Notes: a model not told the origin generated them from the sequence alone. A stretch of 40,235 bases of DNA from Clostridiaceae bacterium BRH_c20a (GCA_000961765.1 LADT01000080.1:1-40235); one strand, 5' to 3'. Positions 7,946-16,681 are shown, counted from the stretch's first letter. Translations and numbers: made by a program.

Positions 7946-9130
7946 ATGAGTAGAACTGCAGTTATGGAGGGTTCATTCGCAGTTGCAGAAGCTGTTAAGG
8001 CATGTAGGCCTGAGGTTATAGCAGCTTATCCAATCAGCCCTCAAACTCACATAATTGAAGAATTGTCAAAATATGTGGCTGATAATGAATTAAGTTCTAA
8101 ATATGTTAGGGCGGACTCGGAATTTTCAGCTGCTTCTATTGTATACGGTTCTAGTGGTACTGGAGCAAGATCATATACCGCTTCCTCTTCCCAGGGGCTA
8201 TTATTAATGACAGAAGTACTATATGCAATGGCAGGAACCAGATTGCCTGTAGTTTTAACAGGTGTTAATAGAACTGTATCTGCTCCAATTACTATTCAGC
8301 CTGACCATCAGGATACTATGGCTTTACGAGATACGGGTGTTATTCAAATTTATGTTGAAAATATTCAAGAGGCATATGCCACCCATATTCAAGCTTTTAA
8401 ACTGGCAGAAGATCATGATATTTTACTTCCGGTGATGGTATGTATGGATGGCTGGATTCTTACACATACCTTTGAACCTGTAAAAATAGAAGAACAAGAA
8501 TTAGTCGATAAGTTTTTACCGCCTTTTGTACCCAAGTACCGCTTAGATCCTAAAAATCCTTTAACATATGGTTCGTATGGAGATGACGAAGTTCCTGAAT
8601 TTAGATATATGATGCATTTTGCTATGGAAAAAGCTAAAACAAAAATACAATTAATAGCTGAAGAGTATAAAGAAATATTTGGGGATTATTTTGGTGGACT
8701 TACTGAAGCATATAAGTGTGAGGATGCAGAAATAATTCTTGTAGCTATGGGTTCTGTAATTGGAACTATTAAAGAAACGATTGATCAATTAAGGTCTGAA
8801 GGCAAGAAAGTGGGAGTACTCAAAGTTAGAACATATCGTCCGTTTCCGGCAGAAGAAATTTTTGAAATAGTTAAAAATGCCAAAATTGTTGCTGTTATTG
8901 ATAAGAGCATCTCCGTCGGACAGGGAGGTCAATTAGCAACAGATATTAAAGCGGCTTTAATAAATAAGAAAACGCCGCCGTTAGTTTATAGTTGTATTGC
9001 TGGTATGGGTGGGCGAGAAGTGAATATTAATACTGTAAAATATATCATAAATAAAAGTGAAAATTCACTTATAACTAATCAAGTACCAGATATAGATTAT
9101 ATTGAAATTAAACGGCAATATTTAGAGTAA
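7946..9130 (+). CDS. porA: 2-oxoacid:ferredoxin oxidoreductase, alpha subunit
   Basis: 394 residues, the usual size. The N-terminal pyrimidine-binding domain shows AYPISPQTHIIEELSKY and SEFSAASIVYGSSGTGARS. The C-terminal part (about 250-390) has the transketolase-like segment GVLKVRTYRPFPAEEI and a GGREVN motif. It completes the thiamine-diphosphate active site with the beta subunit. With gamma, beta and delta it forms one complex. Because no CoA-transferase or acyl-CoA synthetase lies in the island, this complex is the best candidate for generating the acyl-CoA that feeds the downstream dehydratase (inference). Confidence 0.92.
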   Translation: MSRTAVMEGSFAVAEAVKACRPEVIAAYPISPQTHIIEELSKYVADNELSSKYVRADSEFSAASIVYGSSGTGARSYTASSSQGLLLMTEVLYAMAGTRLPVVLTGVNRTVSAPITIQPDHQDTMALRDTGVIQIYVENIQEAYATHIQAFKLAEDHDILLPVMVCMDGWILTHTFEPVKIEEQELVDKFLPPFVPKYRLDPKNPLTYGSYGDDEVPEFRYMMHFAMEKAKTKIQLIAEEYKEIFGDYFGGLTEAYKCEDAEIILVAMGSVIGTIKETIDQLRSEGKKVGVLKVRTYRPFPAEEIFEIVKNAKIVAVIDKSISVGQGGQLATDIKAALINKKTPPLVYSCIAGMGGREVNINTVKYIINKSENSLITNQVPDIDYIEIKRQYLE

Positions 9131-9135
9131 TTGTA

Positions 9136-9185
9136 CCCACATCTATAAATACAATGTGGGCGGGCAACACATTGTATGTGTTGCC
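9136..9185 (+). promoter_or_regulatory. Mutually exclusive hairpins in the porA-SDR spacer
   Basis: Hairpin A pairs CCCACAT (9136-9142) with ATGTGGG (9154-9160). Hairpin B pairs GGCAACACAT (9163-9172) with ATGTGTTGCC (9176-9185). A competing 8-bp stem pairs ACAATGTG (9151-9158) with CACATTGT (9168-9175) and excludes both. No T run follows, so an RNA processing or translation switch is more likely than a terminator. Confidence 0.5.
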
Positions 9186-9244
9186 TATAAAATATTTAAG
9201 AGCAGTATTATAAATATTTCTACTAAGTCTAGAGGGGTGAAATA

Positions 9245-10015
9245 ATGCATTATACTCTAAGTTTTAAAGATAAAATTGTTGCTGTGACCGGAGCAAGTAA
9301 AGGAATAGGAAGAAGTATTGCTGTTGGATTTGGGTCATTAAGGGCTCATGTTATACTTATAAGTCGTACATCGGAGTTGTTAGAAGAAACAGCTACAATG
9401 GTCAGAGAAGTTGGTGGTACAGCAAGTGTTATTTCAGCAGATTTAAATCAATTAGATGAAATACAAAAAGTAGTCTCTGAAATAAAAAGCACTTTTAAAA
9501 CCTTAGATGTGTTAGTAAACAATGCGGGTATTTCCAAAAGAAAACCTTCCACTGAAATCACGGAGATTGAGTGGGATAGTATTTTAAATACAAATTTAAA
9601 GTCGTATTTTTTTATGAGTAGTATGGTAGCTGAACAGATTATGATACCACAAGGGTATGGTAAGATTGTAAATACAGCTTCTATCGGGGGAATCGTAGGT
9701 ATAACAAGATCAGCGCCTTATAGTTCAAGCAAAGGTGGAGTAGTAATGTTAACAAAGGTATTAGGGTGTGAATGGGCAAAACACAACATCCAAGTTAATG
9801 CTGTTGCTCCTGCATATATTAGAACTGAATTAATTGCTAAGGCTATTGAGAATAAAGAATTTCTTGAAACTATAGAAAATCGGACACCGGCAAGAAGACT
9901 GGGAGAACCCGAAGAAGTGGTAGGCGGTGTTTTATATCTTGCGTCACATTTAGCTAGTTATGTAACGGGGCAAGTATTAGCAATTGATGGAGGGCTTACG
10001 GCTTACGGAGTTTAA
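9245..10015 (+). CDS. Short-chain dehydrogenase/reductase (SDR)
   Basis: 256 residues, a classical SDR. The cofactor motif is TGASKGIG near residue 17, the NNAG motif lies in VLVNNAGIS, and the catalytic Tyr-x3-Lys is YSSSK with the upstream Ser in NTASIGG. It resembles gluconate 5-dehydrogenase / 2-deoxy-gluconate 3-dehydrogenase (KduD-like) and FabG-type enzymes that interconvert hydroxyl and oxo groups with NAD(P)H. It lies between the oxidoreductase and the dehydratase genes, so it probably oxidises or reduces an intermediate of the pathway. The start is supported by GAGGGGTG upstream. The substrate is not determined. Confidence 0.9.
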   Translation: MHYTLSFKDKIVAVTGASKGIGRSIAVGFGSLRAHVILISRTSELLEETATMVREVGGTASVISADLNQLDEIQKVVSEIKSTFKTLDVLVNNAGISKRKPSTEITEIEWDSILNTNLKSYFFMSSMVAEQIMIPQGYGKIVNTASIGGIVGITRSAPYSSSKGGVVMLTKVLGCEWAKHNIQVNAVAPAYIRTELIAKAIENKEFLETIENRTPARRLGEPEEVVGGVLYLASHLASYVTGQVLAIDGGLTAYGV

Positions 10016-10047
10016 AAAACAGAATGGTTGGAAACGGAGGAAAGTAA

Positions 10048-11496
10048 ATGAAAACTGGACAGGAGTACATAGAAAGTTTAAAAGATTTAAAGACAGAGGT
10101 ATATTTTGAGACAGCAAAGATAGAACCATTAGTTGGGCACCCCTTATTACAACCGCATATTAATGCTGCAGCTGTTACTTATGATTTTGCCCATGATCCT
10201 CTTTATGAAGATTTAGCTACTACGACATCCCATTTAACAGGTAAAAAGATAAATAGGTTTACCCATATTCATCAGAATAAAGACGATCTGGTAAAGAAAG
10301 TAAAGCTCCTAAGATTGATAGCTCAACAAACAGGTTCGTGCTTTCAGCGCTGTGTTGGTTTTGATGCTTTAAATGCAGTTTATTCGACAACATTTGATAT
10401 GGATCAAAAATTGGGCACTGATTATCATAAACGTTTAGTAGATTACTTATTATACGTACAGGAAAATGATTTAATGATCGCGGGGGCAATGACTGACCCC
10501 AAGGGGGACCGTGGTCTTGGTCCTTCTGAGCAGGCTGATCCCGATCTTTTTGTTCGCATTGTAGAAAAAAATGATAAGGGTATTATTATACGGGGTGCAA
10601 AAGCTCATATGACAGGAATGGTTAATTCACATGAAATGTTAATTATGCCAACCGGAGCAATGAAAGATGCTGATAAGGATTATGCAGTTGCATGTGCTAT
10701 ACCCGTAGATGCTCCTGGTATTATTCACATATTTGGACGTCAGACAAATGATAAACGCAAATTTGATGAAATGGACCAGGGTAACACAAAATACGGTATA
10801 GTTGGTGGAGAATGTCTCACAGTATTAGAAGATGTATTTGTCCCTTGGAATAGAGTTTTCATGTGTGGGGAATATGAATTTGCCGGGTCTCTTGTTGAAA
10901 GGTTTGCTACTTTACATCGACAAAATTACGGTGGTTGTAAAGCTGGCGTTAGCGATGTAGTCACAGGGGCTACCGCTGCAATTGCTGAGTATAATGGTGC
11001 CGCGAAAGCATCTCATATCAAGGATAAATTAGTAGAGATGATTCATCTGACGGAAACTCTTTATTGTTGTTCCATAGCTTGTTCTCAGGAAGGTGGAAAA
11101 CTAGCATCGGGTGCCTATTATCCTAATGCATTATTAGGTAATGTAGTGAAACAGAATGTAACTAGATATATTTATGAAATTGACCGTATTTGTCAGGATA
11201 TTGCAGGTGGGTTTATTGCAACCTTGCCTTCGGAAAAAGACTTTAACGATGAGAAATTGGGAGGTTACATTAAGAAGTATTTTGCTGGAAAAGCTGATTA
11301 TCCAACAGAACATCGTTACAGGATGGCGAGGCTTATTGAAAATATGACAGGCGGAACTGCTTTGGTCGAAAGTATGCATGGAGCAGGTTCTCCTCAAGCG
11401 CAGCGGATAATGCTGTTAAGAAGTGGAAATCTGCTACATAAGGTTAAACTTGCTCAAAAGTTAGCCGGGATAACAACAGATAATTTAGTAAAGTAG
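10048..11496 (+). CDS. abfD: 4-hydroxybutyryl-CoA dehydratase
   Basis: 482 residues. It converts 4-hydroxybutyryl-CoA to crotonyl-CoA using FAD and a [4Fe-4S] cluster through a ketyl-radical mechanism. The known cluster ligands of the Clostridium aminobutyricum enzyme (three Cys and one His) are all present: Cys98 and Cys102 in SCFQRC, and His290 and Cys297 in LHRQNYGGC. This separates it from the related 4-hydroxyphenylacetate 3-hydroxylase flavoproteins, which lack the cluster. A flavin/substrate-region segment AGAMTDPKGDRGLGPSEQ is also typical. The crotonase, dehydrogenase and thiolase downstream would take crotonyl-CoA to acetyl-CoA. The start is supported by a GGAGG-type site. Confidence 0.93.
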   Translation: MKTGQEYIESLKDLKTEVYFETAKIEPLVGHPLLQPHINAAAVTYDFAHDPLYEDLATTTSHLTGKKINRFTHIHQNKDDLVKKVKLLRLIAQQTGSCFQRCVGFDALNAVYSTTFDMDQKLGTDYHKRLVDYLLYVQENDLMIAGAMTDPKGDRGLGPSEQADPDLFVRIVEKNDKGIIIRGAKAHMTGMVNSHEMLIMPTGAMKDADKDYAVACAIPVDAPGIIHIFGRQTNDKRKFDEMDQGNTKYGIVGGECLTVLEDVFVPWNRVFMCGEYEFAGSLVERFATLHRQNYGGCKAGVSDVVTGATAAIAEYNGAAKASHIKDKLVEMIHLTETLYCCSIACSQEGGKLASGAYYPNALLGNVVKQNVTRYIYEIDRICQDIAGGFIATLPSEKDFNDEKLGGYIKKYFAGKADYPTEHRYRMARLIENMTGGTALVESMHGAGSPQAQRIMLLRSGNLLHKVKLAQKLAGITTDNLVK

Positions 11497-11505
11497 TTGA
11501 ATATT

Positions 11506-11796
11506 ATGATTAAAATAGGCGTAAAGTTTTGTGGTAATTGTAACCCGGATATTGATACAAAAAAGTTATTTCTAAATTTACGAAATGGGTTAAAGGAAAG
11601 TATAGAATTTGTGTATTGGGAGCAAGATGCTTATGAAATTTTATTAGTTTTAAATGGCTGCAATGTTGCTTGTGCTGAACATCCGATTTTTATGGGAACA
11701 TCTATCATAATAGCTGGAGAAACATTAGATTATGTTTCAATAATAGAAGAAGACCTATTATTAGAGATAGAGAGAAAAATAGAAAAACTAAAATAG
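11506..11796 (+). CDS. Small Cys-rich protein of unknown function
   Basis: 96 residues. I do not recognise the family with confidence. It has an N-terminal CGNCNP motif, a second Cys pair in NGCNVACAEH, and a Glu/Lys-rich C-terminal helix. Two CxxC-like elements suggest metal, Fe-S or redox chemistry. It starts 9 bp after the abfD stop, at ATG 11506; an in-frame TTG at 11497 directly abuts the abfD stop. The ribosome site is weak, so translation may be coupled to abfD. The position suggests a helper for the dehydratase, such as cluster maintenance or electron supply. That role is an inference. Confidence 0.75.
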   Translation: MIKIGVKFCGNCNPDIDTKKLFLNLRNGLKESIEFVYWEQDAYEILLVLNGCNVACAEHPIFMGTSIIIAGETLDYVSIIEEDLLLEIERKIEKLK

Positions 11797-11836
11797 AGAT
11801 TTTAAGTAAAATTGCTATATATTGCGAGGTGGAAAA

Positions 11837-12613
11837 TTGACAAATCTTTTATATAAGGTTGACGGTAAAATAGCAGAAGTTACAATAAACCGACCACAAG
11901 TCTTAAATACTTTAAGCTATCAAGTGCTAGAGGAGCTATTAGGTTTATTGCAAGATGTTGCTCTAAATTCGGAAATTAAAGTTTTAATTATTACGGGTTC
12001 AGGTAGTAAAGCTTTTATTGCCGGTGCTGATATTGGCGAAATGCAAAGTTATTCAATTTTGGAAGCGAAAAAGTTTTCTAAATTAGGTCAACAAGTATTT
12101 TTAACTCTCGAAAATTTAAACCAGGTAACAATAGCTGCAGTTAACGGCTATGCTCTAGGTGGAGGCTGTGAACTTAGTTTATCTTGTGATATTCGATTTG
12201 CCTCTGAAAATGCTAAATTTGCTTTACCTGAGGTAAAGCTAGGAATAATACCAGGCTTTGGAGGAACACAAAGGCTACCAAGATTGATAGGATCTGGTAT
12301 TGCAAAGGAATTGATTTTTTCCGGCGAAATAATTGATGTCCAAGAGGCTTACCGTATTGGTTTAGTCAACAAGATATTTAACCAAGAGGATTTATTGGCA
12401 AAAACTTGGGAGTATGCTGAAAAAGTTTGTAGTAATGGAACTTATGCTGTTTCATTAGCTAAGTCAGTAATTAATTATGGTTTAAATAAAGATTTAGAAA
12501 ACGCATGTAACTATGAAGCTCAAGTGTTTAGTGAGTGTTTTATTACTAAGGACCATAAAGAGGGAATAAATGCTTTTCTTGAAAAAAGAAGTCCGGAATT
12601 TATAGGAAGCTAA
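11837..12613 (+). CDS. Enoyl-CoA hydratase (crotonase)
   Basis: 258 residues. It hydrates crotonyl-CoA to 3-hydroxybutyryl-CoA. The oxyanion-hole segments are AFIAGADIGEM and YALGGGCELSLSCD. The two catalytic glutamates are in GGGCE and in LPEVKLGIIPGFGGTQ. TTG at 11837 was chosen because the Shine-Dalgarno sequence GAGGTGG sits 4-5 bases upstream; the more distal TTG at 11822 has no such site. It is part of the beta-oxidation-type trio with the next two genes. Confidence 0.93.
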   Translation: MTNLLYKVDGKIAEVTINRPQVLNTLSYQVLEELLGLLQDVALNSEIKVLIITGSGSKAFIAGADIGEMQSYSILEAKKFSKLGQQVFLTLENLNQVTIAAVNGYALGGGCELSLSCDIRFASENAKFALPEVKLGIIPGFGGTQRLPRLIGSGIAKELIFSGEIIDVQEAYRIGLVNKIFNQEDLLAKTWEYAEKVCSNGTYAVSLAKSVINYGLNKDLENACNYEAQVFSECFITKDHKEGINAFLEKRSPEFIGS

Positions 12614-12642
12614 CTGGTTTATTGTTGGGAGGTTAAAATGTA

Positions 12643-13479
12643 ATGAAAGTGATTGTTTGTGGTGCCGGTACTATGGGCTCGGGCATTGCTCAGGTTATTG
12701 CTCAAAAAGGAAATAAAGTAGTTATTGTTGATAAAACAGAGGATTTAGTTTCAAAGGGAATAATCGGAATAAATAAAACTTTAGAGAAAATTGTGGCAAA
12801 AGGCAAGCTAGGACTCAGTGAAAAAGAACTAATTATGGGAAATATAACTGTAAGTACGTCGCTTAACATTAAGGATGCTTCTTTAGTTATTGAAGCAATT
12901 TTTGAAAATATGGAAGCTAAGAAAGAAATTTTTAAAGAATTAGATAGTTCCTGTCCTGCAGATACTATTTTTGCCTCAAATACATCAAGTTTAAGTATTA
13001 GTGAAATGGCTGCAGTAACTAAACGACCGGATAGATTTATTGGTATACACTTCTTTAACCCGGCACCTGTCATGGAACTAGTTGAGGTTATTAAAGGAGC
13101 TAATACCAGTGAAGAAACTATTAATAAAACAAGATCCTTTATAAAATCTATTGGGAAGACTCCAGTTGAGGTTCAAGAATCACCAGGTTTTGTTGTTAAT
13201 AGGATGCTGGTGCCTATGATTAATGAAGCTATCTTTATTTTGATGGAAGGTGTTGCCTCCGCAGAGGATATTGACGCGGCAATGAAAATGGGTGCTAATC
13301 ACCCCATTGGACCTTTAGCTTTAGCAGACCTTATTGGGCTGGATGTTTGTTTGTTTGTGATGGAAACACTTTACAATGAATTTGGAGATGATAAGTATCG
13401 TCCGTGTCCGCTATTAAGAAAAATGGTAAGAGCAGGACATTTAGGGAGGAAAACCGGGAAAGGCTTTTTTAGCAGTTAA
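12643..13479 (+). CDS. hbd: 3-hydroxybutyryl-CoA dehydrogenase
   Basis: 278 residues. It oxidises 3-hydroxybutyryl-CoA to acetoacetyl-CoA with NAD(P). The Rossmann motif GAGTMGSGIAQ is at the N terminus. The HFFNPAPVMELVE segment carries the catalytic His and Glu, and SSLSISEMA is also typical. The C-terminal domain ends in GRKTGKGFF. The leader reads ATGTAATG: a start-stop codon pair at 12638-12643 overlaps the real ATG at 12643. GGGAGG at 12627-12632 is 5 bases from the first ATG and 10 from the second, so reinitiation is possible. Confidence 0.94.
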   Translation: MKVIVCGAGTMGSGIAQVIAQKGNKVVIVDKTEDLVSKGIIGINKTLEKIVAKGKLGLSEKELIMGNITVSTSLNIKDASLVIEAIFENMEAKKEIFKELDSSCPADTIFASNTSSLSISEMAAVTKRPDRFIGIHFFNPAPVMELVEVIKGANTSEETINKTRSFIKSIGKTPVEVQESPGFVVNRMLVPMINEAIFILMEGVASAEDIDAAMKMGANHPIGPLALADLIGLDVCLFVMETLYNEFGDDKYRPCPLLRKMVRAGHLGRKTGKGFFSS

Positions 13480-13507
13480 TTTACAAAAAAAGTAGGTGAA
13501 TGAAAAT

Positions 13508-14713
13508 ATGAGGTTTGAAGATGTCGTTATTGTTAGTGCTTGTAGAACTGCGATTGGTAAATTCCTTGGAGGTTTAAAGAATGTTTCGGCTCGGGAATTA
13601 GCTATTACCGTAGGTAAAAGTGCTATTGAAAGAGCAGGAATAACCTCTGATATTATTGATGAATTAACCATGGGACAGCTTTATACTGCGATGCAAGGCT
13701 CTTTGCCTGCAAGACAAGCTGCAATACGGATTGGTTTGCCTTTTCGAAGTAGTGCGGTAAGTGTAAATCAAAACTGTGCTTCAGGAATGCGAGCGTTAGA
13801 AATAGCTTGTCATAATATTATGCTAGGTAAAACACAAGTAGCCTTGGTTATTGGTGTAGAGAGTATGAGTAATGCTCCTTATTTACTTCCTGGTGCTAGA
13901 ATGGGTTACAGGATGAATGGGGCTAATATCGAGGATCATATGATCCATGATGGATTATATGATGAATTAGTACCTGGACACATGGCAATAACTGCAGAAA
14001 ATGTAGCTGAGAAATATAATATTTCAAGAGTTGAATGTGATGAACTGGCTCTAATGAGCCATACAAGAGCAATAAAAGCTATAGATGATGGCAGATTTAA
14101 ACAAGAAATAATACCTGTTGAAATTAGGACGAGGCAAGAAGTAAAGATTTTTGATATTGATGAACATCCGATTCGGGGTGCAAGGCTAGAAGAAATGGGT
14201 AATTTAAAACCTGTTTTTAAAAAAGATGGGGTAGTTACTGCAGCAAATGCCGCAGGTATAAATGATGGTGCGGCAGCAGTAGTCGTTATGTCAAAAAGTA
14301 GAGCAGAGGAATTAGGATTAAAGCCATTAATGAAATTAATTAATATTTGCAGTGCAGGAGTGGACCCTAAATATATGGGTATTGGTCCGGCGGTTGCAAT
14401 TCCAAAATGTTTAAAGCAGGTAAAAATGGCATTTGAAAATATAGAATATTGGGAAATTAATGAAGCTTTCGCAGCTCAATTCTTGGGAGTAAGTAAAGTA
14501 CTTGAAGAGGCAAGTGGAATAAAGATGGACCTACATAGAATTAATCATAATGGTTCCGGAATTGCTCTTGGTCACCCAGTTGGATGTACCGGTTTACGAA
14601 TAATTGTATCGTTATGTTATGAGATGGAGCGTCTTGGGTTGTCATATGGTGGAGCTTCCTTATGTGTTGGTGGAGGACCGGCAATGGCTTCATTGTGGAC
14701 ACGTGACTTGTAA
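13508..14713 (+). CDS. thlA: Acetyl-CoA acetyltransferase (thiolase)
   Basis: 401 residues. It cleaves acetoacetyl-CoA with CoA to two acetyl-CoA, or the reverse. The nucleophilic Cys lies in NQNCASGMRALE. The His motif is NHNGSGIALGHPVG and the second Cys is in CVGGGPAMA. Small departures from the usual consensus (Ala before Ser at the first site, Ser-Gly rather than Gly-Gly or Gly-Ala at the His motif, Pro in the last) may reflect a distinct acyl preference. ATG at 13508 lies about 9 bp after AGTAGGTGA; the GTG at 13496 overlaps that site. A terminator follows. Confidence 0.93.
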   Translation: MRFEDVVIVSACRTAIGKFLGGLKNVSARELAITVGKSAIERAGITSDIIDELTMGQLYTAMQGSLPARQAAIRIGLPFRSSAVSVNQNCASGMRALEIACHNIMLGKTQVALVIGVESMSNAPYLLPGARMGYRMNGANIEDHMIHDGLYDELVPGHMAITAENVAEKYNISRVECDELALMSHTRAIKAIDDGRFKQEIIPVEIRTRQEVKIFDIDEHPIRGARLEEMGNLKPVFKKDGVVTAANAAGINDGAAAVVVMSKSRAEELGLKPLMKLINICSAGVDPKYMGIGPAVAIPKCLKQVKMAFENIEYWEINEAFAAQFLGVSKVLEEASGIKMDLHRINHNGSGIALGHPVGCTGLRIIVSLCYEMERLGLSYGGASLCVGGGPAMASLWTRDL

Positions 14714-14762
14714 AGATTAAAATAATTCTAAGTGCTTTGAAAAGCATTTGTAACTTAGATTT

Positions 14763-14787
14763 AAAAATGGGGATTACCCCCATTTTT
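14763..14787 (+). terminator. Intrinsic terminator after the thiolase gene
   Basis: AAAAATGGGG (14763-14772) pairs with CCCCATTTTT (14778-14787) around a 5-nt loop. It closes the main catabolic operon before the permease gene. Confidence 0.75.
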
Positions 14788-14854
14788 CGTATTTTCTTAA
14801 AATTAAAAAACAAATCAAACTAGCGGTCAGATTTTATTAAAGCGGGGTATTAAA

Positions 14855-16216
14855 GTGTTAAAAATATTGCTGGAGAGATTAGCGGTCATAAGTATTTTAA
14901 GTTTAGTTTTACTAATTTTTGTGCAAGAGTTTTTAAATGCGCAATTTTTATTTTTAGAAACTTTAGTACTTATTTTAGTTGTTTTCATCTGTATTGTGCG
15001 AGCCCGTGGTAGTGCATTATACATAAGTTTGATAACCTTAGTTGTCGGGCATGTTCTTTTATTTAAATATGAGATGGGGTATACGGTATGGTTTGAAGCT
15101 ATCACTAAAAATGTACCTTTGGGGGTACTTTTTGTAATGGTACCGGTTTTAATAATCCCTATAAAAATTGGGGGTTATTTAGAGGCTTTTAATTATTACA
15201 TTAGTAAATATTTCACAAAGAGCCATAGTATATTTAGCATTTTATCCAGTTTTGTTTTTGGTCTGGGCTCTATTACTAACCTAGGTGCTCTTAGAATAAC
15301 GTATTCTCTAATTGAAAATATCAAACTCCCTAAAAAATTCCTAGCAAAGGTATTTGGAGTAGGCTTTTCCTCATGTATGTGTTGGTCGCCGTACTTTGCT
15401 TCTGTAAACCTTGTCCTTTATTATACAGGAGTATCTTTTGGGGATTATTTCTTTTTTGGATTTTTATATGGTATTTTAATGTTGCTTCTCGGTAATCTTT
15501 TGTTTTATTTCGATTTACCCTTACGAAATGAGTTAAAGGCAACTTTAAAAGTATCTCCTTTAATCGAGGGTAATAAGAAAAAAATGATCCAATTGATATT
15601 TAATCTTGTGCTATTATATGTAGTGGTTGTTCTTGGAGAAAAAATTACTAAGTTTAGTAGCATAATGCTTTTAGTTAGCTTTATAGCGGCATTCTATGGT
15701 GCTATTTGGTCTGTGTTTCTGAAGAAGTTTCACCGTTTTTGGTTAGAATTAAAAAGCTATGACCAAAGTATTTTACAGGTCACTAACGAATTCGTTTTTT
15801 TTATTTGTGTGGGCTTTTTCGGAGTAATACTGGCTAAGGCACCGGTACATTATTTTATTGAAACTGCTTTTCGAAGCATTTCGGGTTTATCACCATTTCT
15901 TCTGGTGGAATTTATTATTATCATAACGGTTTTGCTTTCAAGCATAGGTTTTCATCATGTTATAACTATAACTACTTTTGCTCTTTCCTTAAAACCCGCG
16001 ATGCTTGGATTGAGTGATATTGCCTTTACACTTACTTTAGTTGTAGCTTATACAATATCCATGATTATTTCTCCTTTTGTACCTGCCAACATGGTAATTG
16101 GAGGGCTCATTCAAGAAAAAACTTTTGTCATAGGTCTTAAATGGAATCGAAATTTTGGTTTTATAGTTATTGTTATTTCAGGTATTTATATCATTCTTGT
16201 AAATAGGTTGTTTTAG
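14855..16216 (+). CDS. Polytopic membrane permease, ion-transporter-like
   Basis: 453 residues, almost wholly hydrophobic, with roughly 11-13 predicted membrane segments. The overall pattern, with two halves and Gly/Ser-rich re-entrant-like stretches (FGLGSITNLGALR, SSCMCWSPYFASVN), resembles the DcuC/CitM/NhaD-like carboxylate or ion transporter superfamily. I cannot name the exact family. It starts with GTG at 14855 and has only a weak ribosome site. Next to the catabolic operon, it may import the substrate acid. The frame stays open for 36 codons beyond its TAG stop (to about 16324), with protein-like composition. Confidence 0.75.
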   Translation: MLKILLERLAVISILSLVLLIFVQEFLNAQFLFLETLVLILVVFICIVRARGSALYISLITLVVGHVLLFKYEMGYTVWFEAITKNVPLGVLFVMVPVLIIPIKIGGYLEAFNYYISKYFTKSHSIFSILSSFVFGLGSITNLGALRITYSLIENIKLPKKFLAKVFGVGFSSCMCWSPYFASVNLVLYYTGVSFGDYFFFGFLYGILMLLLGNLLFYFDLPLRNELKATLKVSPLIEGNKKKMIQLIFNLVLLYVVVVLGEKITKFSSIMLLVSFIAAFYGAIWSVFLKKFHRFWLELKSYDQSILQVTNEFVFFICVGFFGVILAKAPVHYFIETAFRSISGLSPFLLVEFIIIITVLLSSIGFHHVITITTFALSLKPAMLGLSDIAFTLTLVVAYTISMIISPFVPANMVIGGLIQEKTFVIGLKWNRNFGFIVIVISGIYIILVNRLF

Positions 16217-16681
16217 CAGCATATGCATGTTGCAGCTTCGGTGCTAATATCTCCTGTATCTGGTACAGTGTTAGTTAGTTACATCGAGTATAATTCAAGA
16301 AGACCCATAAAAAAATTAGTTTAGTTTGAAATTGGAAATTGCTTTCTTATATACAGTTATTTATTATTGATATCTTTTAAATGTTTAGAATAAGGATAAA
16401 CCGAGTATTTTAGATACCAGATTCTATGTTGATATTATAGTAACTTTACATACCCCCTCCCCCTTATTATGCGGAAGGTATCCAAGAGTATATTCCGCAT
16501 TATTATTAATGTTTACCCTATAGATTTCTGCGTCTTTAAACATTCTATAAGTTCATCTTCTAAAAGAACTTTTGATTGAGGCAATTTATCATTATGCTGG
16601 AAAAATTATAGGATTAATGCTAATTTTTATGATATTATTAAAGTAATTCATATTTAATATACCGGATTAGGGAGTGTCAAA
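16217..16681. other. Intergenic region with a permease tail remnant and a hairpin
   Basis: 16217-16324 is an in-frame, stop-free continuation of the permease and looks like a former C-terminal tail. Further on, ATGCGGAA (16469-16476) and TTCCGCAT (16493-16500) form a hairpin with a 16-nt loop. No gene was identified in the remainder. Confidence 0.5.

Noticed and set aside
10048-11496. Reading this gene as a 4-hydroxyphenylacetate 3-monooxygenase
   Set aside because: The three Cys and one His that bind the [4Fe-4S] cluster of 4-hydroxybutyryl-CoA dehydratase are all present, and the neighbours form a crotonyl-CoA pathway.
16214-16216. Amber codon decoded as pyrrolysine
   Set aside because: TAG is used as an ordinary stop by several intact genes here, and no pyl genes are in the window.
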